Assembly (NCBI GenBank): GCA_029204225.1 | Contig: CM055092.1 | Coordinates: forward strand, 10,567,806 to 10,631,805 | Length of the DNA stretch: 64,000 bases | Source of the DNA: Diphasiastrum complanatum | Taxonomy: Eukaryota > Streptophyta > Lycopodiopsida > Lycopodiales > Lycopodiaceae | Direction of reading: 5' to 3' | Part shown: positions 47,696-59,600 of the stretch, piece by piece | Layout: every line of letters starts with the position of its first letter | Position numbering within the stretch: position 1 is the first letter of the stretch | Translations under genes and position numbers: made by a program | The notes under the pieces: generated by a model | Told to the model about the DNA's origin: nothing | Database searches by the model: none | What the model saw: the letters and a program-made list of their open reading frames with translations, nothing else

Positions 47696-50600
47696 GAATT
47701 GTGTGCGTGGGTTAGTTGATTTGTGTGTGCATGTGTGTGTGTGTGTGGTGATTTGTGTGTGTGTGTGTGTGTGTGTGCGTGTGTGAGAGAGAGAGAGAGA
47801 GAGAGGATTTGTGTGTGTGTGTGTGTGCGCGCGTGTGTACGAGACATGGTGTGTGTGTGAATTGAGAAAAAATATGTTACAGAGATCACACAGTGTGTAT
47901 TAGTTTGGAAAAGTGTAGTGGTATCTGTCATTCATTATTTCAATTTTCTAGCATAGATCTTTGTGGTCCATTATGCTGTGAAAGTTATATATTGTCTATA
48001 ATTTACCAAAAGCAGCACTTGAAGCAAAAAAAAACTTTCTTAAAAAACACAAAATCAGGGAGACGATACAAACTGCATCCAAACAATATTCTTGCAGACA
48101 AGAGCATAGATCAGGGTATATCTGAATAAAATGTTTGAAGATCTTCCTTGATGCTATGGTTGCACACACAATTGACTCGTGTGTGAGATATTTCAGGAGA
48201 AAATATGTTACATAGATCACTGTGGATCATTTAATACAAGTTTGGGTAATGCATTAGCATGTTAAAGTTTGGGGCAAAAGTGTAGCATTTCTGTTGTTTA
48301 TTATTTCAGAATTCTTGAATAAATTTTGGCATTCCATTATCCTGTAAAACATATTATCTAATACCTACAAAAAGCAAAATAAAGTTTCTCAAATTAGACA
48401 TAAAATCAGGGAAAACTGCATAACAACAATATTCTTATAGAAAACATATAGATCAGGGTATATTGGACTGTGAATCTCTCGTACACCAAAAAGTTGGCTG
48501 GAAAGCACTGTGAACTGTTTAAATGACAATTGAATTCAAATTTACACCTGGGTGGAAAAGCACATAAGTCCCATACTGAAGCCAAAGATCAGCACATCTG
48601 AATGCAAACTGAACACTCCTTAAAGCCAAAACTCACTTTATGATCCAGAAGTTCCAATATCTGAAGCTGGGCATCAAACTCAAGAACAGCTGAAATTGGC
48701 TTGTCTGCAAAATAGACATAAGTCAGGCATTTCTGGCCTCAAATTGAAACATTTCCAGCCTGCACCAGCAAAAATCACTGGAGAAAACTGATGAGCTATT
48801 CTGTGAGCAAACTAAAGTATGAGAATGTTCCTGACACCACCACCACCAGACATACATTAGGGTTGAACAGCAGAACTAACAAAGAACAACCACAAACTTG
48901 GAAGAGATAATGAAGCAATATGATAATAATGACAAAACCAACGGTCTTTTCACTTTCATACTTACTCACACTAGACAGTACAAACCCTGGTGATATTTCT
49001 TCCTCCTCAACACCCGCAAGCCTAATTCTAAGATTTTCTCCAGGTCTCGCATAATTTACTTCATCCGCATCTCGATATATGGTAACCACTTTAACACGGG
49101 CCTGATCTCATCATGCACACAAGAAAATTTTAACCAATTAGTTTCGATAACCAATTACTTAAATAAATTGCTGTAAACAGCAGAAAAAGTTGAAGAGCAA
49201 AGACTATAGTCATTGGTCCTTGGAAAATAATACAGACCTTGTTTGGCATGATGATTAAATTGTCGCCTCTCCTTACACTCCCTGACTCGGTCTTTCCCAT
49301 CACCACCGTTCCCATGTCTTTATACTTATCAATCAGCGGCATTCTGTGACCAGTAATAAGAAGAGTAACGAAATCAATTAGCTGAACATTATCATGCACA
49401 ACATCCTCTCATCAAATATTTGCACTCATCTGTGCACACGTGAGCTTCTACCTAACCCGTGACATAAAGAACCTAATCACTTTATCAGCATAAACTTTGG
49501 CAAAAGGGTCCACCCAGAAGAGCATAGCTTTTGCACTGTGACATCATTAGTATAGGTAAAACAAGAAAACATTTCAAGATTGACTGGCAACTTGAATCAA
49601 TGAAGCTGCAAAGGACGGTTCAGGACAATGTGGCATTATTCCAGCTTAAAAACTGTAGAGGTTATTAAGCAGCCACTATTCATCCTTCCTCACACTAACA
49701 CAATTGATCAAAATCCATTTTATCGTGGTAATTCATTTGCAGGCCTCATAATGCTCAAAAAGTTCACCTTTGGCCAGCACAATCAAAATTCTTGAGTACA
49801 AGATCACACAAAAGTATTACATGATAACAGAAATGCACAATAAAATGATGATTGCATTGTAATCTCCAACCAAGAACATGATACAACCACCATATTCTCT
49901 ACAAAATAAGTCTGCTCAGAATCCCCTACAAAGATATTTGAGACTTTAGAATCGTTATCAGAAATCATACTTAAGGAACAACAAATTTGCAGCTGACACC
50001 CTGGCATATCCACCCAGGCAAGCTGCAAATCTTTAGAATGGACTTCAAAGCATATGACAATTTATGATTGGAAGCACATACGCTAGTGTAGTACTGCTCG
50101 TATGTACGTAACACTTCCAAATAAATAAAAAATTGCCCTGAATGTTTTCAACATGAAGGAGAGGTGAATACACTGAAAACAAAAGACAAAAGTTGATGTA
50201 CTTGCTGCAAAATATGCTGAAGATGTTGTCGAAAAATGTCAATACTGTATAATCAACAACAAAAATGCATCCACCAATGAGCAGCCGCAAAAGTATGATT
50301 CTTAAACTGAATGTGTCAAATCATAAGAAAGAAGATCGTATGACAAGGAATAGTTGTTGGCGTTGACATGGAAATGCTGTCAGGCTATAGGGATGGGCCA
50401 AAAATGCGAGAAGGAATGCATCATGAGGCATGTACTCAGCTGTGCCTAATGAAAATTCAGCTACAAGTAGATACCACAGCAGTCATGTAGCCAAAAAATA
50501 TGCCACGTAAAGGTAGAGGTATGAGCATCATAGAACAACTGCTGCACTCTTGATGCAGCGCAAATAGGTCACTGCTGCCACCTGATATACCCTAAACTCA

Positions 50601-53600
50601 ACTAATGCATACGATGTGTACTCTGTTATCATGTATCAATGAACCAACGTTGCTAACCAAATAGCTACAATAGTCTCTGCCAGTGTGAACTACAGAATCG
50701 GCTGTCCATAGCGTACTCTATAAAAGCAGCAAAATACTAGCAAACAAGTGACAATAGATCCCAAGGTCACTCAAGGACCAAAAATCTAAAGAACAACTTT
50801 GTAGCAAAGTAGACTATTGGGGGAAAAAAGGTCGTACTCTGTGTAAGGAGCTATGTACAATGCCACGTGTAGAGTCCATGAGCGTTGTAGCCTTTAGTGC
50901 AACAGACAAAAAAAGAGTGTGTGCAGAGTGATGTCAAATCACACGATTTAAAATGCAAAATATCTTGGTGGAAAAGGCACGCATCTACTCTACAAATGGG
51001 TTAAAGATGATATGTTACCACATCAGGGTGTTGAAACCTGCAGATCATCCTACATAGCATCATAACTATGATAGATGACAATAAACTCATCAACAGATAA
51101 CAAAATTCATTCAAATACATGGAGAATCAAGAAAGTTGGCTAACATCAAAACTCAAGCTCCTTGACAAGAGCGATAGATTCCAACAAGTGCATGATTCAT
51201 TAGAGAAGAGGGCATGATAACCCTCAAGATCCAAAGAGCTTGGGTGCCACGTGCGTACATGCATAATACTTATCCACGAAGTGTCACTTACTAGATCGAG
51301 CTCTAGGTGTCAAGTGGACCATGTGTCCTGCTTGACCTACTTTTTAGACGTCCATAAGACGGGCTCAAAACGTATTTGATTGATATCCCATGGCATATGC
51401 ACAACTTACAAAGATGGTTGTTGCTTGGTTGTTAGTATCCCAATAAACCAGCTGAAATTCACAACGTTGCACTTTCTCTCATATGAATTGTTGATCCACC
51501 TCTATATGCTTCATACAAGCATGATACACAAAATTCTTGGCAAGCTAAATACAACTCTAGCTATCACAACATAATATAGTAGTATCTCTCTGAGTGATAT
51601 GCACATCATCAGGTAGCCTCCTTAGCCAAATAGTTGCAAACAGACTTCATAGTTGCCATGTACTCAGCTTTTGTCAACGATATAGCTACGATGGGCTGCT
51701 TCTTGCAGCACCAAAAAATGACCCTTGAACCAAGGCTAAAAGCATACCCCATACCCAATCTGAATCGGTGTAGCCTAAAGCTCAACAGCATCAATGTATA
51801 CAATCCCATAACTGGTAGTCCCTTTGCATATCTCAACACCCTCTTCGTTGCTTTCCAATTACGTCAGTTGCGTTGCTCAGGCAGGATCCCACAATTTCAT
51901 TGTCCTCCATCCTAATGGTGTTCAATCTTGACTTCAAGAACATTGCGCGAGATGGATTGGCGGTTTGGTACTAAGCCCTTAAGGCTTCCTGTCATAGATC
52001 CTAACACCACAGTAGGGCAAACACTAACTGATTTCCCCAACCTTGCCTGCTCCCTGATATAGAGTAAGCCCCTCCTAGCCCAGTGTGAGGATTGGTAGCA
52101 TGCAACTGCCAAGTGTCGGCCACGTGTCACTGACGTCGCCGACTGCAAGTCGGGACCCAACTAGGGGCCCTGTCCTGCTGACAGGGTCCCTGGAGTGTGT
52201 TAGGCCCGCCATGGCTATGGATTGTGCTGGGGCACACTACTCACACTGTCTTGCCCTGTTGGTCGTGTACGCAAGACACGACCCTGACTGTGGTATCTGA
52301 CCTATCTATGTTCTCTAGGGTTCGGCACTGGTCACGAGCTCGTAACACTCCCTCTCCCTTAAGAACGGTCTTGGTTCTCTAAGACAAAGTCTGGAAAAAT
52401 CTTGAGAAGGACGCTGCCTCTTTCCCATGTGGCATTCTCAACAGGCTGATCATTCCACTTGACCAGATATTCTCGGTATAGAGTATGACGAGTTTGAGTC
52501 TCTCTACTATCAAAAATCTCTTCTGGTTCATGTGGAGGTTGCTGAGGGTCCAATGGAGAACTAGAACACTGTCCCCTACCAGATTTTCTGATTTGGTTAA
52601 GGCTTTTCGTAACTGACTTACATGAAAGACTGGAAAAACCTTACTACTGTGTGGGAGATCTAGTTCAGGGACCACAATACCTAGGAGACAACTTAGCACA
52701 CACTCCTGATTTGAGGGTTTTAGCGTCAACTAGGACTCTCAAGTAGACTTTCTCACCAGCGGAGAACTGCACATCCCGTCTGTGTGGATCTGCATAACGC
52801 CTGGCTCGATCCTGGGACTGCCTAATGCTACGCTTAGCATGTTCTATCATCTGGTTTAGGTCCTCTAAAAAGTTTTTGGCTGCTTCAACTTTTTCTTGTT
52901 TAAACCCTACAGCTGTGGGTGAGCGTGGCTGAAAACCGTACATCAGCATAAATGGGCTGTATCCCGAAGCTGAATGTTTGGTACTGTTGTAAGCAAACTC
53001 TAATATCGAGAGATACTCCTCCCAATTAGTCTGCTTCTTGCTGACGTATGCACGAAGCATATCCTCCAGCACCTGATTTACCCTCTCTGTTTGACCGTCC
53101 GTCTGTGGATGGTCGATGGTACTCATATTACGTTTAGTATGGAGATGATGGAATACTGCCCTCCAAAAATTTCCATTAAACTTACTGTCCCGGTCACTGA
53201 CTATGCCAGAAGGTAGACCGTACAATTTAAATAGCCGTCTACAAACAACCTCGCTAATTCTGGAGCTCTTACGGTTGTTTTGGTCGGAATAAAATGAGCC
53301 ATTTTGGTTAAACGGTCAATTGTGACCCATATAGCATCATTACCCTTTTGGGTTTTAGGCAGGTCAACTATAAAATCCATGGAGATACTCTCCCATTTAC
53401 CAGCTGGTATTTCTAAGGGTTGCAACAACCATCCTGCCTTTGAACGCTCTGCTTTATTTACTTGACATTTCTGGCAACTGGTTGCATACTGTTAGACGTC
53501 CTTTTTCATATTGGGCCAGAAAAATTGCCTACGAAGAAGCTCATAGGTCTTCTGTATGCCTGGGTGTCCCGTACTAGGATTGTCATGACATTCATATAGG

Positions 53601-56600
53601 ACCTGCTGCCTATAACCCTCTAAATTGGGGACACACACTCTATCTCCATAGAGCAAGTACTCATCCTGAATGGAATACTGTTTCCATTTGAATCCTTGAG
53701 TCAACTGACCCTCAACCACTGGGGTTGGCTTGGGTAATACAAGCTCAGAATCCTCAACGTCATCTGACGTATACTCGGACTCATCATCATCCTCAACGGA
53801 AGCTGCCGTATTCTTGGATGAACTGGCACCAGCCCCGGGAACTGGTTCTGGAGTCTGTTACTGTCTGCTTTGGACTAAGTTCCAGATAGTAGAGAAGAAT
53901 GCATCATGCTGGCACTTCCCTCTCAAGGACTCGAGCAACTCATTACGAATCTGAGTAAAACTCAGCTCATTTATCATAGGCATTCTGCTAAGGGCATCTG
54001 CTACTGTACTGAATTTCCCCCGTCTATATCTGATAGACATATCAAACTCTTGCATCAACTCTGCCCAACGAGCTTTCCGACCTCTAAGCTCAGGTTGATT
54101 GCAAAGGTATCTGAGACTGTCATGGTCTGTCAGGACCCCAAAGTTGGCACCATACAAATAATGCCTCCAAGTCTTAACGGCATGGACTATAGAAAAGAGT
54201 TCCTTTTCATAGGCACTGTACCTAGTCTGAGCTGGCTCGAGTTTTTTACTCTCGAACGCAACTGGTCGTCCACTCTGAGTTAGTACAGCACCAACTGCAA
54301 AGTCGCTAGCATCTGTTTTGACCACAAATGGCTGATTGGGGTCGACGACCTTTAAAACTGGTGTTGTAGCTAAGGCTGTTTTGAGAGCATCAAAGCTCTC
54401 CTGCTGCTATGCGGACTCCCAAATGAACTCCTTTCCCTTCCCCTTAAGAAGATTTGTCATGGGAACTGTTATCTGAGCATATTCCTTGACAAATCGTCTG
54501 TAATATCCCACCAAACCAAGAAAGATCTGAAGTTCCAAAATATTTTGAGGTCTTAGCCAACTGAGTATGGCTTTAACCTTATTCAGGTCCATTTTAATCC
54601 CATCTGACGAGATAATGTGACCCAGATATGCTACTTCTTCTACGAAGAATTCACACTTGGATTGTTTAGCATAAAGCTTATGCTTTCTGAGCAGTTGAAA
54701 CACCTTTATGAGGTGTTTTAGATGCTCCTTCCTCATTTTATTGTAGACGAGGATGTCATCTAAAAATACGACTAGAAATTTACCCAAGTATGGTCTGAGG
54801 ACACTGTTCATCAAGGTCATAAAGGTAGCTGGAGCATTTGTGAGCCCAAATGGCATCACCTTAAACTCATAATGACCATGACGAGTCCTAAAAGCTGTTT
54901 TCGGGACATCTTCCGATTTTATCCGGACTTGATGATATCCCGATCTGAGGTCTATTTTACTGAAAAACTTAGCCCCGTCGAGTTGATCAAACAACTCGTC
55001 TGCCCGAGGCATAGGATATTTATTCTTTATTGTGACTTTATTGAGGGCTTTGTAATCTACGCAAAGACGCATAGACCCCTCTTTCTTTTTCACCAATAGG
55101 ACTGGTGAGGCCCATGGTGAACTACTGGTTTGAATTTGGCCTTTCCCAAGATACTCTGTTAACTGCCCAGTTATTTCTTCATCCTCTGTTCGGCTGACCC
55201 GATACGGAGGTTTAGAAACAGGTGTTGTACCTTGTACTAGGTTTATTACATGATCTACCTCTCTGCTAGGTGGCAAACCATGTGGCAAATCTTTAGTAAA
55301 AACATACAATAAAGTTTCTAATTTACTAATTTTCTGTTGTATAGAACTAGAAATAGAAACTTCACGAATAAACTGAAAGTCACATAAGAATACCTGATGG
55401 TCGTCGTCTCCGATTAGCTGACAAAGCTTTGAACTGCAGACCATAGGACTGTTGGGAACATCATGCTCCCCATGCAACTGGATCTCTCGGCCTTTATACG
55501 GAAAGCTAAGGGTGTTCTCCTGATAGTTTCTGTGGAGGGAAGGTCCTAAACTGTAGAGCCAATCTCTCCCGAGAACAATGTCTGTACGATCCAGGTGCAT
55601 TATCTGAAAGTTTATTTCATCTTGGTACCGCTGAATACCAAGATTTAAGTTACTTACCATAGTTTCCCAGATTTTCTTATCTTCACCCTTAGCTAATAAA
55701 ACTATGTACCTATGCTGACTAGGTACTTCTGGAAGTTTAAGTTTTTTAACCAGGGTGTAGTTGATAAAATTATGGGTTGCCCCATCATCAACCGTAACTC
55801 TTACTGACTGGTTACCAACTTTCCCATGCATACGTACTAGGTCATGCGGCCCAAAGCTGAACGGTCTCGCTAGCATTGCAAAGGTCAGCCGGCAACAGTG
55901 TTCATGATCTTCATGATACACTTTGATCTCGGAAGCTGCCGAGTCACTGGGGAAACTTACAGTCTGAACAAGATGAACTTGTTTCTTATCTTTTTTATCT
56001 TTTTTAGTGAAAGGCCCCTTGGGACACTGTCTGACTATGTGTCCCTTGCCCATACACACAAAGCACAAACGTTTTTGTTTAACTTTTTCAAAATCTTCTG
56101 GTTTTAAGGGTTGTATGAGTGAAGGGCGTTTCTGAGGAGCTTCACCTTTAAATTTATCTTCTTTCTTTCTTTTTGAAATTTTCTTTTTAAATTGAAAGTC
56201 TTTCTGAGGAGGCTGCTCAGAGAGGGGCTGTTGTCTCGCCCTCTTCCTACCCACTGAATCATCATAGATTTGAGCATATCTGAGAGCTTGCTCAAGGGTA
56301 GTAGGCGAGTTTCTCTGGACCTCTACTTTATATTCATCTTTGAAGCCTCGGACAAACCCTCTGATTTTTTGATAATCATCCATTATTTTAATTTTTAAAA
56401 TTGCTTCTCGGTACTGCGAGATATATTGGATTAGGGACTTGTCCATTATTGTTCTTTCCCAGGCTTCCCAAGCTCTATCAAGTTCATTTTTTGGTAGGAA
56501 TTCTCTTAGGAAGGCTTCTTCAAAAGCCTTCCATGACCGGGGAGTCTGCCCAGTCTCCTGGAGATTTAACCACCACTTATAGGCCATGGACCTAAGGAAA

Positions 56601-59600
56601 GACTGGCCTCAATTGCTTGCAAATGGTCAGGGGTCTATTTAAGAGCATGAATGTTCTTCCATTTGCTGAGGAAGGTTTGTAGAATATCTGCGTTTCTATC
56701 CTTCTCTTCCCCAATAAAAGTAGGAGGCTTTAAATCTTTAAAGACACTGGGGTGAGACCGCAAAGTCTCTCCCGAAACTGATGGAAGTGGAGAAGGGGAT
56801 AACTAAGAAGTGGAGGGAAGGCTTCCTTTCGCGGAACTCAAAATCAAGCCTTTGAGTTCAGCGAACGAGTCATCCACACTGGACTTGAAATTGGCTAATG
56901 CCAACTTCAGTTCATCCATTTCTGTTACCAAGTGGAGAAACTGCTCCTTGGTAACCAATTCGTCGAGTTCTTCGGCGAACTGTTCCTGTTCTTCCATTTC
57001 CATAGGTTATTTCCCTTTACTGTAAGCCAAGGCTTCTGTTTCAAGTTCGTTGATGCCTCTCTCCGAGGGTTGATCAGGTCCCTGAGGAGTGGTCATTTTC
57101 AAAACTGAAAGAGAGGTACCTTAACTTCTGAAGAAAAAAGTCAGAAAGACTAATTTACAACTATACAAAGAAAGAAAAGAAAACTTAGCTCTTTCTGAGA
57201 ACTGTACTTCGACAGAGAGGATCAAGAAAAGCCCTCTCAGCTCGTCCTCAACTACTTTCAGACCTGCTATCCGGAAAAATCAGGAACCAGGATGCCAAGA
57301 TGCAAGCAAATCTCTGATTTCCCTTGCTCCTTACCCTCGCTGTCAGGCTAACAACTCGGGTAGATCAAATTTTCCCAGATTGGAGTCAAAAAACAGATGT
57401 ACAAAATCTGAATTTGGGAAGGCCCCTGCTTTCCTCTTGAATTTCCGCTCAGATTACAGTGATTTACACTCAAATCAGAGATAACTATCTGATTTTGCAG
57501 CGATGGAACTACCCCTGAATTCTGGCTCGGATTCTGTTAGAAAAAAGCAAGTAAATCTACCAAGATTTCCTCAGTAGAAGGCTGTTCCTACAGCATTGGC
57601 CCTGCTCCTCTAATTTCTGAGAACTTGAAGAAGTTCTGAGCAATCTAGCTACTTTCTCCACTGCTAAAAACTGAATTCCCTAGGATGGAGATGGCTCTCA
57701 TACCAGTGTCATAGATCCTAACACCACAGTAGGGCAAACACTAACTGATTCCCCCAACCTTGCCTCTTCCCTGATATAGAGTAAGCCCCTCCTAGCCCAG
57801 TGTGAGGATTGGTAGCATGCAACTGCCAAGTGTCGGCCACGTGTCACTGACATGGCCGACTGCACGTCGGGACCCAACTAGGACCCCACAAAAAGCGTGC
57901 CCTTATTCTGCACAAGAAGCTACTCTTTACAGCTTTTGGAGAGATTGCTCATAATCCACTTTTTCTGCTATGGTTGTCATCCTCCATCAATACCAACTAT
58001 AGCCTGAAAAGATCCGTTATGCTTGTAGGTTACTCACTTTCCAAATTGAGGTGCTTATTCAACAATCTGAACTGGGTCCAATACCTTGTTGAAACTTGGA
58101 GATCATCCTCTATAGCAACATATCTATGATAGATGGCAATAAACACATCAATAGCATAGCAGAAATCATTCTGATACATGAAGTTATCAAGAAAGGTAGT
58201 AAACATCAAATCTCAAGCTCCTTGACGAGAGACAGATTCCAACAAGTGAATGATTCATTAGTGGAGAGGGCGTGGTAACCCCTCAAGATCCAAAAGATCT
58301 CCGATGCCACGTGCCGTACATGCATGAACGATCTCCTCTCAAACAACTACATACAAATCTGTCTTTCACGAGTTTCCATGCTTGAACGAAAGGCAAAGCA
58401 GATCAAATGAAGTCCTGACTGATTGCAATAAGAGTGAAGTCAAGTGGGATGAGGTCAACATTGTCGAATCATTATGCCAAGATTACACTGCCAGATTTGC
58501 ATTACAAGATAGAAAACTATATTTTGGAAACAATTTTACTCATGGAATGTTGTTTTCAAAGATAAATGAACTTTATACATAATTGGAAAAAAAAGATGGG
58601 TTTACTATTAGATCCATATGGAGTCAAGTACTTAAAAGGACTTCTGAGGACAGTAACTGATCAAGTGTGCAAACAAAAACAAACCTGAAAGGACCACTGG
58701 GATCTCTTTCTGGAACTTCAACCGCATCCAAAGCCTCAAACAAACACGGACCATCCCACCATGGACATGTGGACTTCGGTAACCTATCCTTCATATTCAG
58801 GCCATAAAGCCCAGATATTGGTAGAAATTGCACATCTGCAACCAAACCATTTCCAAAGGTTCCATCAAGTAGGAGTTCCCATTCCATAAAAGATAAAACC
58901 AGTACACATTAGTCTTTATGAAAGAGTTATGAAATATTAATAGAACACTATAGGAAACAATGTAAGAAGTTAGATCTACTATGAGTCACTTCAAAATTTC
59001 TCCAAACAGAAATAACAGTCCAACAACATATGGTGCTTATTTAACAGAGAAATAAAAATATAGGATGATAACTATTGGACGAAAACCAACCCTTTTTGAC
59101 ATTGTAGCCACATGACCGCAGAAAGGGGACGATTTTCTTCTCTATCTCGTCAAACCTATTTAAGGAACCAATAGAATGTCAGCACTTTTCCCACAAGCCC
59201 CAGCAGGCACAATGATAAAAGCAAAGGCTAACAAGCAAGTAAAAGATGCTATTTTCAAGAAGCTTCTGCTCTGTTACAAAACTCCATGCATGTTGAAAAT
59301 AAGAATAAATCGGAAATTGACCCCAGCTAAATTCTTTCTGGTTGCATGTAATGCACAAGATTGCAACTCCTTACTAGATCAAATCTTAGCACCATATAAT
59401 GGCATGCTTACCCTCAAGCACATAATCTACTCATCCACAGTACATCATTTATTCCAGCAATCAGTACAGAATGTTTCTTTGTATCTTAAGAGTATATTCA
59501 GTGCTTATCCCTCAAACAAAAATGGAACAAAGTATTGCAACATAAAATTTTGCCTAGAGACACGAATATATTTGAATACAAAAGTTTTTTATTTTGCATA

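Noticed and set aside
47311-47931. 206-codon minus ORF rich in Thr-His and Ser-Leu
   Set aside because: Produced by GT/GA microsatellites and the GGACGCG patch; no protein domain.
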